Assembly: GCA_963663735.2 (NCBI GenBank)
Contig: CAXXHN010000001.1
Coordinates: 868,001-932,000, forward strand
Direction: 5' to 3'
From: G963663735 sp963663735
GTDB taxonomy: Bacteria; Acidobacteriota; UBA6911; RPQK01; JAPXNP01
DNA: 64,000 nt
Below the pieces are notes generated by a model, which ran no database searches, had not been told where the DNA came from, and was given only the letters and a program-made list of their open reading frames with translations. Each line of letters starts with the position of its first letter. Position 1 is the stretch's first letter. Below are positions 27,103-35,935 of this stretch, in pieces. The position numbers were made by a program, and so were the translations under genes.

Positions 27103-27735
27103 CTACTTCTCTATCTGGACCAGTTGACGTTTGTCGCGCATCTTCTTGAAGGAGGCAAACACAATCAGCAGCACACCCAGCGTAAGGAATCCGCCTGGAG
27201 GCAGGATCATGATGACCCAGGGCTCAAAACTGTCACCGAATAAAGGAATTCCAAAGAAACTTCCGCTTCCCAGGATCTCACGGATTCCTCCGACTAAAAT
27301 CAGGGCGAAGGTAAAACCACCGGCCATACCAAAAGCATCTCCGATTGCCAGTGACAGCTTGTTGCGGGAAGCGAAAGCCTCCTGGCGGCCAAGGATCAAG
27401 CAGTTGACAACAATCAGTGAAATAAACGCGCCCAGGGCCTTATGAAGCGATGGAGTAAAGGCCTGCAGGCTGAAATCGGCAACCGTAACAAACGTGGCAA
27501 TAATTATGATGAATGTTGTTATCCTGACCTGCTTGGGGATCAGGTTGCGAAACATCGACACCAGGATACTGGATCCTACCAGGACAAAGGTCGTGGCCGC
27601 TCCCATGGCAAAGCCGTTAATTGCAGAATTGGTAACAGCCAGGGAAGGGCACAGTCCCAGCATCTGGACAAATATCGCATTTTCCTTCCAGAATCCTTTT
27701 ACTGTTTCTTCGTATAATTTGGATTGACTACTCAT
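27103..27735 (-). CDS. rnfE: Rnf complex integral membrane subunit RnfE
   Basis: 210-aa polytopic subunit, paralogous to RnfA. Visible signatures are KENAIFVQMLGLCPSLAVTNSAINGFAMG (residues 17-45) with the conserved Cys, ISLIVVNCLILGRQEAFA (about 119-136) with the second conserved Cys, and GGIREILGSGSFFG. Its start overlaps the rnfG stop by four bases. Together RnfA and RnfE place an inter-membrane Fe-S cluster between RnfD and RnfG in known structures. Confidence 0.95.
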   Translation of the reverse strand: MSSQSKLYEETVKGFWKENAIFVQMLGLCPSLAVTNSAINGFAMGAATTFVLVGSSILVSMFRNLIPKQVRITTFIIIIATFVTVADFSLQAFTPSLHKALGAFISLIVVNCLILGRQEAFASRNKLSLAIGDAFGMAGGFTFALILVGGIREILGSGSFFGIPLFGDSFEPWVIMILPPGGFLTLGVLLIVFASFKKMRDKRQLVQIEK

Positions 27736-28367
27736 CCGGCCTGACCCTCACTTTCAGTCTTCTCATCAATGAGTTTTTTCCAATGCTCGTTGCCCGCGTT
27801 CATGATTCTGACCACAGCCTTCGATGAAATAGTAGCACCGCTGATGGAATCAACTTCATTCTCTTTTGACTTGGTTCCGGAAGCCACCGCGATGATCTCG
27901 GGAATTACTTTCAAAGCTTTGAAATTACCCAGAAAATCCTGGTCCTTCATAATTTTGTCCCCAAGCCCCGGGGTTTCCCGGCTCTCCAGAACTTCCATTC
28001 CGATGACCTGTTTTTTGTAGGGATCGTATCCATATATCAGGTCAATCTTATCCTGGAAACCAGAACCGGCGGAGGTTATCCCGTAACCCACCAGCTTTCC
28101 ATCCGGATCATAACCGGCAAAAATTGCGTCCACGCCTTCAGCCGAAGGAGCTTCAACCAGCTTTCCATCCTTCTCCACAAAAACCTTCCTGGTCTCAGCC
28201 CCCGGGAGTACTCTGTAAATGGCAGCCTCCAGCGCTTCTTCCTGATTCCTTTTAATCAGGGGCTGGGTCGCCAGGTACGCTGATACCAGGATCAAGCCCG
28301 AAAATAAACCAGCCAGTCCCAGGGTGGCGATAAGTCTAATGGGACCCGCTTTGTCCTCACTGGGCAT
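27732..28367 (-). CDS. rnfG: Rnf complex covalent-FMN subunit RnfG
   Basis: 211 aa from the ATG at 28367, which has AAGGAG 7 bases upstream; an in-frame start 10 codons earlier is less likely. One N-terminal membrane helix (IATLGLAGLFSGLILVSAYLA) anchors a periplasmic FMN-binding domain. The flavinylation motif is DSISGATISSKAV near residues 178-190, with the Thr as attachment site. GYGITSAGSGFQDKIDLIYGYDP and ETPGLGDKI are also typical. Covalent attachment requires an ApbE flavin transferase, and none is in this window. Confidence 0.95.
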   Translation of the reverse strand: MPSEDKAGPIRLIATLGLAGLFSGLILVSAYLATQPLIKRNQEEALEAAIYRVLPGAETRKVFVEKDGKLVEAPSAEGVDAIFAGYDPDGKLVGYGITSAGSGFQDKIDLIYGYDPYKKQVIGMEVLESRETPGLGDKIMKDQDFLGNFKALKVIPEIIAVASGTKSKENEVDSISGATISSKAVVRIMNAGNEHWKKLIDEKTESEGQAG

Positions 28368-28462
28368 AATCAGGCTCCTTTCCTTGAACTGTTTCAACTT
28401 TTAATCTCTGCATAGGACAATATTCTTTCACTCAACCGTCCCGCGAGACGGTTTCAGGTATG

Positions 28463-29470
28463 CTATTTTTTTGCTCCCCCAAACTGCCGAGGCTGGGTAT
28501 ATCGATTGATATAAGGAGTAACCGAATTCATCAATAAAATGGCGTACATGACACCTTCCGGAAGACCCCCATACAGCCGGATCAGGACCACCAGAAAACC
28601 GACACCCGCCCCGAAGATCCATGCGCCCTTTGGAGTCGTAGGCGTGGTTACAGGGTCAGTGCACATGAAAACAGCTCCGAAAAGCAGGCCTCCGGAAAAA
28701 ATCATGAACAGGGGATTGGCATTTTCCTTGCCGGTTATAAGCCAGATAGCGGAACTGAATATGGCAACCGCGGTAACCGTGCTGACCGGAAGCCTCCAAT
28801 CACAGGACCGGCGGGCAATCAGCCAGACAAGCCCCAGGATGATCAGGGCACCTGAAGTCTCCCCGATACATCCTCCAATGTTTCCAATAATCAGCTTGAG
28901 TACCGCAGTCATTTCACCGGAAAACTTGGCAAGCCCCAGCGGCGTGGCCGCGGTGGTAGCGTCAGCCGGAGCCTGGAACAGGGGCATCGCAAAAACCCTG
29001 GGTGAAACCTGCATCAGGCCTGAGGCCGGAGTATTCCAGGTGGTAATGGCCGAGGGAAAGGCGGCCTGTAAAAAAGCTCTGCCGACCAGGGCCGGATTAA
29101 AGACATTCTGTCCCAGTCCCCCCCATATCAGTTTCCCCAGTCCAATGCCTACGAATCCCCCGAGAAGAGCCATCCAGAGAGGAAAGCCGGGAGGCAGTAT
29201 CAGTCCAAGCAGCACCCCGGTAAGCAGCGCGCTGTTATCAGGCAGCGGCGACTGTTTCCGCGAACGACTGAAAATCCACTCGGTTCCTACCGCTCCAGCG
29301 ACCGCGGCCGATACAACCAGGAGGACTCCAAAACCAAAAATCCAGACAGCAGCCAGGATCAATGGGACAGTAGCCAGAAGGACATCTCCCATAATCCTGG
29401 GGGTTGACGCATCTGTATGCAAAAACGGGGATGTCGAGAGTACAAGATTATTTGAGTGTGAATTCTTCAT
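28463..29470 (-). CDS. rnfD: Rnf complex membrane subunit RnfD
   Basis: 335-aa NqrB/RnfD-family membrane protein with about ten helices. It begins with the typical cytoplasmic leader (LVLSTSPFLHTDASTPRIMGDVLLATVPL). The covalent FMN motif region is DATTAATPLGLAKF (about residues 165-178). ARPFLQAAFP-like (GRAFLQAAFPSAITTW) and TDPVTTPTTPKGAWIFG signatures are present. The start overlaps the rnfC stop by four bases. Length is normal. In the complex it carries FMN and part of the ion path. Confidence 0.95.
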   Translation of the reverse strand: MKNSHSNNLVLSTSPFLHTDASTPRIMGDVLLATVPLILAAVWIFGFGVLLVVSAAVAGAVGTEWIFSRSRKQSPLPDNSALLTGVLLGLILPPGFPLWMALLGGFVGIGLGKLIWGGLGQNVFNPALVGRAFLQAAFPSAITTWNTPASGLMQVSPRVFAMPLFQAPADATTAATPLGLAKFSGEMTAVLKLIIGNIGGCIGETSGALIILGLVWLIARRSCDWRLPVSTVTAVAIFSSAIWLITGKENANPLFMIFSGGLLFGAVFMCTDPVTTPTTPKGAWIFGAGVGFLVVLIRLYGGLPEGVMYAILLMNSVTPYINRYTQPRQFGGAKK

Positions 29471-30807
29471 TTCTTATTCTGGGCCTCTCGGGCCATCACT
29501 TTACCTATCCTGATCCACTGGACCAGGGGAATATTGGATGGACAAGTATATGAACAGGATGCGCATTCGAAGCAATCCATCAAGTTATAGTCAGCCAGTT
29601 GATCCACTACTTTCATCTTGGCAAGGTGGGCCAGGCGAGTGGGATTCAGGTACATGGGACAAGCTTCAAGGCAGCGCCCGCACTTGATGCAGGGATACTC
29701 CCTGGCATCTTCCTGGAAAACTCTGGTCAGGGCCAGCAGGCCGGAAGTCCCTTTCATCACCGGCACATCCAGGCTCTTCTGGGTCATTCCCATCATCGGG
29801 CCTCCCATGATCAGCTGCTTCGTCTCTTTCCTGAGCCCCCCGCAGTAGTCAATCAAAGCGGAAAGGGGAGTTCCCAGGGGAACCAGCAGGTTCCTGGGAT
29901 GGGGAATGCCCGGGCCTGTCACTGTCACTACTCTTTCGATCAGGGGAATGCCCCGGTCAAACCAGTCCGCGATGGCCGCGGTTGTACCCACATTATTGGT
30001 AAGTACATCCAGGTCGAGGGGAAGCCCGCCGCTGGGAACTTCCTTGGCCAGCAGCGCCTTGATCAGCATTTTTTCAGCGCCTTGGGGATATTTGACCTGC
30101 AACGGAACAATGGCTATTTTGGGAGGGGCAACAGCCCTGAGGGTTTCAATAGCATCAGGTTTATTAGCCTCAATGCCTATCAGGGCCTTCTTTGCTCCGG
30201 TATTATCCATGAGTAGCTGGGTGCCGCGTATTACTGCCTCAGGCCTCTCCACCATTAGCCTGTCATCACAGGTAAGGTATGGCTCACATTCCACACCGTT
30301 GATAACAACATACTCGATCTTTTTGCCCTCAGGTATCTGAACCTTGACGTGACTGGGAAAGGCAGCTCCACCCAGGCCTACCAGGCCGGCATCCTGCAGC
30401 TGTTTGGCAAAGGCCCGGTTGTCGAGCCTGACAGGATCAGGCCGCTCCTGGGGCTGTACCCTCTGGCTGGCATAAGGATCAGCCTCGATGGTAATCGCCG
30501 GCATCATTTTCCCATTGGCATGAAGCCTGGGTCCCAGGCTTACAACCTTTCCCGTTACCGGAGAATGCAGGGTGGTTGACACGAATCCTCCCGGATCAGC
30601 TATCCGCTCTCCCCTGAGCACCTCCTGTCCGACCCTTACTATGGAAACTGAAGGTGCCCCGATATGCTGGGAAAGAGGCATTACATATTCCTTTACAAAA
30701 GGAATCCTCTCAATCGCCCGGAATGAAGTTGCACCCTTGTTTTCATGCGGATGAACACCATGTTTAAATGTTTTCAACTCTTCATTTTGAAAAGCAACGT
30801 TCGCCAT
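29467..30807 (-). CDS. rnfC: Rnf complex cytoplasmic Fe-S/flavoprotein subunit RnfC
   Basis: 446-aa peripheral subunit that exchanges electrons with NAD(H). An N-terminal barrel-sandwich domain (FKHGVHPHENKGAT) precedes the FMN/NADH Rossmann part with GLVGLGGAAFPSHVK and GVECEPYLTCDDRLM (about residues 130-185). A SLBB-like segment follows (TVTGPGIPHPRNLLVPLGTPL). Two C-terminal 4Fe-4S motifs are CIKCGRCLEACPMYLNP (about 375-391) and CFECASCSYTCPSNIPL (about 414-430). It lies 15 bases after the large PFOR-like gene. Length is typical of the short RnfC type without a long C-terminal tail. Confidence 0.95.
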   Translation of the reverse strand: MANVAFQNEELKTFKHGVHPHENKGATSFRAIERIPFVKEYVMPLSQHIGAPSVSIVRVGQEVLRGERIADPGGFVSTTLHSPVTGKVVSLGPRLHANGKMMPAITIEADPYASQRVQPQERPDPVRLDNRAFAKQLQDAGLVGLGGAAFPSHVKVQIPEGKKIEYVVINGVECEPYLTCDDRLMVERPEAVIRGTQLLMDNTGAKKALIGIEANKPDAIETLRAVAPPKIAIVPLQVKYPQGAEKMLIKALLAKEVPSGGLPLDLDVLTNNVGTTAAIADWFDRGIPLIERVVTVTGPGIPHPRNLLVPLGTPLSALIDYCGGLRKETKQLIMGGPMMGMTQKSLDVPVMKGTSGLLALTRVFQEDAREYPCIKCGRCLEACPMYLNPTRLAHLAKMKVVDQLADYNLMDCFECASCSYTCPSNIPLVQWIRIGKVMAREAQNKK

Positions 30808-30822
30808 TAAACTATTTCCCGT

Positions 30823-33800
30823 CTATGAATCGTTAGAACCAAAACCAGCCAGATTAAGCAGTCTGTTTCTGAGTTTTTCAGCCATCTGCCCGCTGACATT
30901 CGCTTCCAGTTCAGCTATCCTCGCTTCATAAGTTTTTTTCAACTCTTCGATTTCTACAGTCCGCGCCTCATCAGCAGCAAGTTGATCCTTCAGTTCAGCC
31001 CGAACCTTTTCAGCTTCTGGATTTTCATGGCCGCTCAGCTCTCTGCAGGCAACCATGATCCCGGTCACCCTCAGGGCGGCTTTCAGCAGTTCAGGAGCAA
31101 TCAGCAGTTCTCCAGACCCGGCCGGGTCAATGACTGAAGGCACCAGGGAAGCCCTCTCTTCGGGATCCATTTCCAGGTATACTTCCAGGTCGAGCAGGCT
31201 GCTTTTCTCTTCAGGAACACTGAAAAACCTCTTGTAGCGTTCCTCGCCTGCTGCCCATTCCAGGATAGCGGCAGTGTTGGCCACCGGTTCCGTGGCAAAG
31301 GAGAGCCGTGATGAGAATTCTCCCCTGATACCAGGATCATAGGTCACAACCGGAAGAATTCCTGATTTAACTGCAGCCCTGGCCCTTTCAATGGTCAGGG
31401 CGGGATTAAATCCATGTTCCTGCGGCAGAGGCACATGAATCCTGATCAGGGATGAACCTGTCCAGGCCAGGGCCCGGATAACTCCATCCGCAAAACTCTC
31501 CAGGTCTCCAATGGATCCTGAAAAAATAAAAACATCCTTGCAGGCAAGGCCCAGGAATAAAGGATCTATCCCATTCCTGGTAATATCGCAGGAATCAAGC
31601 AGCACCAGCTTGATCGGCAGTCCTGAATTCAAAAGTCCGGTAAGGCCGGCTACTCCCTGCCTGTAGAGCGATGTCTCATCACAGAGCACGATCAGGGGAG
31701 CGCATGAAGCCTTTTCCTCCGCGGTTAACCCGTCCCAGGCCAGGTAATCCAGCTCTTCCATTTTTGCCGGAAGATCCGCCGGAGCTTCCAGGTACAGTCT
31801 GCCTTTCCTTTGCAGGATTACCTCATGGATATGCTTCTGGGCCAATGCTCTGGCAACTCCGGAAACCGTCTGCATCCCTTCAGGTGACAAGTCCACCAGC
31901 AGGGGTGAATTATAGGGATGGTTGGGAAATCTTCCGGCCCAGTTTGAAATCCGATCGCCTACAATAGCTACTGAGAAATGAGCCCGTTTATGACCTGGGG
32001 CCCCATCATTCCTGAGCAAGGCAGCGGTTTCCTTCAAACCATTAACGGTTTCCTGCCTCTCCAGTATCTTGGCCGGATTCAGGGAAGCTGAAACTCCCGC
32101 CTTTTCAAGCAGGGAATTCAGTTCGCTCTTGCTGATCCTTCGCCTGTCCACAGAACGCAAGGCCTCAGCCACCTTTTCTCCATTCCGCGGGCCGCCTTCT
32201 TCCAGCATGGTATTAACCACCTTCTGGAGAGCCTCAGCTGTTTCTTCAGACCTGTCGGCGCAGGCTGTGAAATTACCTGACATAAAGGACTCGGCCAGGG
32301 ATGTCACAAGCCGGGCGGCCAGGCGCTCGCCTGATCCGGGGAGGCCAAAGGATCCGACTGCCTGGGCCTGCGAGCAATTCCGGTCCAGGAGCCGGGCGGA
32401 AACTGGGTTCATTCCGATATCTATAGCCCTTGAAATATCATTTTTACCGGTAGCCGGAAGCGCTTCCCAGAGTTGCCAGGCTTCCCTGGCTTCCTTGGCT
32501 CTTTCCACCCGGCTGACCGGCTTAAGCGCCCCTTCGGGGCTGTTTTTGATACAGAGCTGGCAGCCCTGGCATGCGTCAGGATTAAAAGCGACAACCAGTA
32601 AAAGGCCTGATCCCTTGCTTGCCTTTCCAGGTTTCAGGAAATATTCCTCGGTAACTATGGGATCAACCTTTTCAAAAGCAAATACGGTCCTGGCAAAAAT
32701 TCTCCGGTGCTCCTCCCTGTCGGGATCCGCCACCCGCAGCTTCGGGACCAGTTCATCATATATTTCAAGTAAATAATGATAGGTGAGCTCAACAGATGGA
32801 TTCTTGACAACAGCCTCATCAATCTTCTGGGCAATTGTTTTGTGAGACCTCTTTACTGCGCCGGCCAGCTTACCTTCTTCACCGGTAGTCAGGGACAGGG
32901 CATCCAGCAGCCCGGCCGTGCTGATCAGGGTCACTCCAATTGCCGAGTCAGGGCAAATCGCCCAGCTGATGGCGCTGATCTTCGACTTTTCAGCGGAGAG
33001 CATCGGCATAAAAGGCATGGCTGTCGCCCTGGGCCTGGCCAATGCCGCCGTATAGGAGGGTATCGCGTTCAGGGTCACCAGGGGATCCGGAAAATTATCG
33101 CTGCTGCCGCCTCTCTTGGGCTGCATTAGCTCACCCCAGAAACGAGGCAGATTGTCATATTCATTACCAGGTTCGCTGAATTTCCTGATCCCGCCCGGAA
33201 CTCCTTCTTCAACAACTTCAGGTTCACCCAGTTCCTGCCAGTTAATCGGCTGGAGTTCAGTGTCGCCGGAAATCACATCTTTAAGCCCAAGGATTGTGTC
33301 CTCGTATTTTTTATCGGTCCGATACATCTTGAGGCCGAGCCTCTTGACCTGGTCTCTCCAGTAAGCGGGGGTAAGTGTCCAGATTTCATCAGCCGGACGT
33401 TCACTGTGAACAAGAATTGTCCCACCCTTTACCACGTCCTCAAGGGGATTAAAAATGACATCAAGCCCGTTTTTTCCCAGCCAGAGCACATCCACTCCGG
33501 ATCCGGCTTCAGGTACTGTCGGGTTCTCTCCGCCAACGGTCACTCTCGCAGCCAGGACTCCGGCCTCAGGCGACCATCCGTAGCCGCGGGCGGATCCTTC
33601 AATTCCAAATGACTCGGCCAGGCTGGACAGGACTTCGGAAAGCTCCATGGTGTGCGGGCCGACCCACATGACGGTTTTGCTTCCAGGAGACGTTGAAACA
33701 GGATCAGCCGGCTTGGAAGTTGTCGCGGCCAGATCGGGGTAATCACCCTTGACAGCATTAATCAGCCCTTCCCGCTTCGGGAAATCTGAAGAATTCTCGC

Positions 33801-35076
33801 GGCCTGATGTGATTCCCAGCCAGACATGGGACCTGGGGGATGCTCCCTGCATTTCAGCCAGGAGATCTACAACCTGCCCGACGTTCAACGGCTGCCCATT
33901 CATGCCGTATGAACCGGACATCCAGGTCTGCCTGCCGCCGGAAAGGCATCCCTGAATCTCTCGTATCAGGGGCAGGCTGCCGGCCAGGGGGGCGTTAAGG
34001 CTCTCCAGGACCAGGACCTTCTTTTTGCCGGTCAACGCTCTTTTTACCTCTTCAGCGGGGAACGGCCTCAGCCAGGTAATCCCCAGGACTCCGGTTTTGC
34101 TCCCTTTCCTGCTGTTCATCAGCTTCGCCGCCGCACTGGCAGTCTGGACTGCGGTTCCCTGGGCTACAATAACCGTATCAGCGGTTTCGATATTCTCTTC
34201 ATAAACAAAACTCAAAGCCCGGCCTGTTACCTTTGCCAGCGAAGTCATTCCCTCTTCAGCCAGCTTCTGCAGGTGGCTGAAGAAAAAAGCCTGGTTTCCC
34301 GCGGCTCGGGCCGCGCCTTCACTGGAACCCTGCTGAGCGCCAATTGATACCGGGCGGTCCTGGTCATACCAGGCTGGAACCTTGCTTCTTTCGCCACTGA
34401 AAAGCAGCAGCTGGGCGGGAGTCGGAGAGGCCAGGTCTGAATCAGCCGCTCCCAGAAATGCCTTGAGCTTATCAACAGGAAGCAGTGAGGCTGATTCAAT
34501 CCGGTTGCGGTCAATGCCGACAATCCCCGGCACGAGGGATCTCTCAGCCAACCAGTGCGCCAGGACAGTATAGTCCGCGGCCTGCTGTACTGTATGAGGC
34601 ATAATCTGGAACATTCCAATATCAGCAACCCCATGATACCCGGCATGATTGCTGCCAGGGCCGAAACCCTCCCGCAACAGGGGATGCAGGACCATGGGAA
34701 TGTGATGGTCAGCAATGAACTGGATCTGCTGGTAACCTTCCAGTATCCGGTCGCCGGTAAAAAAGGAAGCCACGCGGGACCCGGCCAGCGCTACACCGGA
34801 CGCTGTAGCCAGGCTTTCAGTGACACTTTCCGTACTGATTTCAGTCACCTGCCGCCCGAAGGCGTTCATCCTTCGGGGATTAGTACCCGAAACTGACCCG
34901 GAAGATCCTTCATTTAACGAATTTCTGACCAGGGCATCACACACCAGGTTTTCCAGGACCGCCACTGCTTCCACAGAAGTTATGACCTCCACAGGATCCG
35001 CCTGGGTTTCTGCCGGTTTACTACTTAATACCTTAACAATACGATCTAAACGTAATTTGGATATGAGACTACGCAC
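30823..35076 (-). CDS. Giant PFOR/NifJ-like protein inside the rnf operon, active site degenerate
   Basis: 1417 aa, GTG start overlapping the end of rnfB, with GAGGAG upstream. It follows the domain order of pyruvate:ferredoxin oxidoreductase. Domain I-like is about 60-215 (SVTESLATASGVALAGSRVA, QAADYTVLAHWLAE). Domain II-like is 300-385 (DTVIVAQGTAVQTASAA, TWLRPFPAEEVKRAL). Domain III-like is 470-600 (TVMWVGPHTM, EDVVKGGTILVHS). One ferredoxin motif CQGCQLCIKNSP lies at 836-847, with Ser where the last Cys should be. A TPP-domain-like part covers about 1040-1330. Where active enzymes have GGDGWAYDIG, this protein reads VLCDETSLYRQG (near 1126), and the SNTGGQ element is absent. Catalysis of pyruvate oxidation is therefore unlikely. 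A C-terminal coiled coil spans about 1350-1405. The role in Rnf is inferred as electron input or docking. Confidence 0.72.
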   Translation of the reverse strand: MRSLISKLRLDRIVKVLSSKPAETQADPVEVITSVEAVAVLENLVCDALVRNSLNEGSSGSVSGTNPRRMNAFGRQVTEISTESVTESLATASGVALAGSRVASFFTGDRILEGYQQIQFIADHHIPMVLHPLLREGFGPGSNHAGYHGVADIGMFQIMPHTVQQAADYTVLAHWLAERSLVPGIVGIDRNRIESASLLPVDKLKAFLGAADSDLASPTPAQLLLFSGERSKVPAWYDQDRPVSIGAQQGSSEGAARAAGNQAFFFSHLQKLAEEGMTSLAKVTGRALSFVYEENIETADTVIVAQGTAVQTASAAAKLMNSRKGSKTGVLGITWLRPFPAEEVKRALTGKKKVLVLESLNAPLAGSLPLIREIQGCLSGGRQTWMSGSYGMNGQPLNVGQVVDLLAEMQGASPRSHVWLGITSGRENSSDFPKREGLINAVKGDYPDLAATTSKPADPVSTSPGSKTVMWVGPHTMELSEVLSSLAESFGIEGSARGYGWSPEAGVLAARVTVGGENPTVPEAGSGVDVLWLGKNGLDVIFNPLEDVVKGGTILVHSERPADEIWTLTPAYWRDQVKRLGLKMYRTDKKYEDTILGLKDVISGDTELQPINWQELGEPEVVEEGVPGGIRKFSEPGNEYDNLPRFWGELMQPKRGGSSDNFPDPLVTLNAIPSYTAALARPRATAMPFMPMLSAEKSKISAISWAICPDSAIGVTLISTAGLLDALSLTTGEEGKLAGAVKRSHKTIAQKIDEAVVKNPSVELTYHYLLEIYDELVPKLRVADPDREEHRRIFARTVFAFEKVDPIVTEEYFLKPGKASKGSGLLLVVAFNPDACQGCQLCIKNSPEGALKPVSRVERAKEAREAWQLWEALPATGKNDISRAIDIGMNPVSARLLDRNCSQAQAVGSFGLPGSGERLAARLVTSLAESFMSGNFTACADRSEETAEALQKVVNTMLEEGGPRNGEKVAEALRSVDRRRISKSELNSLLEKAGVSASLNPAKILERQETVNGLKETAALLRNDGAPGHKRAHFSVAIVGDRISNWAGRFPNHPYNSPLLVDLSPEGMQTVSGVARALAQKHIHEVILQRKGRLYLEAPADLPAKMEELDYLAWDGLTAEEKASCAPLIVLCDETSLYRQGVAGLTGLLNSGLPIKLVLLDSCDITRNGIDPLFLGLACKDVFIFSGSIGDLESFADGVIRALAWTGSSLIRIHVPLPQEHGFNPALTIERARAAVKSGILPVVTYDPGIRGEFSSRLSFATEPVANTAAILEWAAGEERYKRFFSVPEEKSSLLDLEVYLEMDPEERASLVPSVIDPAGSGELLIAPELLKAALRVTGIMVACRELSGHENPEAEKVRAELKDQLAADEARTVEIEELKKTYEARIAELEANVSGQMAEKLRNRLLNLAGFGSNDS

Positions 35077-35920
35077 GAATCCGCTCCTCGCTTATTTTTG
35101 TCAGGGGCTTTTTAAACTGCTCACCTTCAATCCAGACAATGGCTCCGGTGGGGCATCTCCAGGTTGCCCTCTGTTCAGGTTTCTTATCCAGGTCATACCG
35201 CACAACCGGCAGTCCGTTTTCAATTTCAACAACTCCAGGCGGAGAATCAGCAGCGCAGCGGCCGCAACCGTCACAGGTTACGGAGCACCTGGACCTGGCT
35301 TCTTCACCGGTCAAAGGTGAACTGCACTGTACAAATAATTTATGGGACAGGGGAATAACTTTAAAAAGGTCCAGGGGACAGGCCGCTACACAGTCTCCGC
35401 AGGCTGTGCACAAGGCGGGATCAACCTGGGGCAGTCCTTCCCAGTTCATGAAAATCGCGTTGAATGTGCATGCGTCCCGGCATTCTCCGAGACCCAGGCA
35501 GCCATAGGTACAGGAACGCCCGCCGCCGTCTACAAGAATCGCGGCCCGGCAGGTGGATATGCCCTGGTAGCTGGCCAGTTCATTTACCAGCCCTTCTCCG
35601 CCCGCGCACTTGAGGCGGGCTACCCGTTTTTCCCGGGTTCCGGCATCAATTCCGAGTAGCTTGGCAATCAGCCCTATATTTTCAGCGGTGTTTACGGTAC
35701 ACCCGCTCGGAGCACCCCCTCCGCTCACCAGCTTTGCGGCAAAAGCGGAACAGCCCGGTTCTCCGCAGGCCCCGCAGTTATTTCCCGGCAGCAGTTCTTC
35801 AACCTGCTCCAGTCGCGGGTCTTCCTCAACCTTGAGAAAATGGTCTGCCGTGGCCAGTATGCCTGCAAAAACCACTCCCAGACCAGTCATAATTATTGCT
35901 GCTGTAATAACTGTTTCCAA
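35069..35920 (-). CDS. rnfB: Rnf complex ferredoxin-accepting subunit RnfB
   Basis: 283 aa from a TTG start with AGGAGA upstream. An N-terminal membrane helix (VITAAIIMTGLGVVFAGILA) precedes the four-Cys Fe-S domain NNCGACGEPGCSAFAAKLV with a later Cys (residues 48-74). Several ferredoxin motifs follow: CTYGCLGLGECRDAC, CTACGDCVAACPLDLF and CSVTCDGCGRCAADSP (about 208-223). RnfB takes electrons from reduced ferredoxin. The last motif has Ser in place of the Cys before Pro, the same change seen in the adjacent 1417-aa protein. It sits between two PFOR-like giants, 15 bases after one and overlapping the other. Confidence 0.92.
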   Translation of the reverse strand: METVITAAIIMTGLGVVFAGILATADHFLKVEEDPRLEQVEELLPGNNCGACGEPGCSAFAAKLVSGGGAPSGCTVNTAENIGLIAKLLGIDAGTREKRVARLKCAGGEGLVNELASYQGISTCRAAILVDGGGRSCTYGCLGLGECRDACTFNAIFMNWEGLPQVDPALCTACGDCVAACPLDLFKVIPLSHKLFVQCSSPLTGEEARSRCSVTCDGCGRCAADSPPGVVEIENGLPVVRYDLDKKPEQRATWRCPTGAIVWIEGEQFKKPLTKISEERIRA

Positions 35921-35935
35921 ACCAATCTCTCCTGT

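Noticed and set aside
28539..29513. A long 324-codon open frame on the plus strand opposite rnfD
   Set aside because: It is antisense to a clear RnfD, has Ser/Pro/Arg-rich composition and no family motif or ribosome site.
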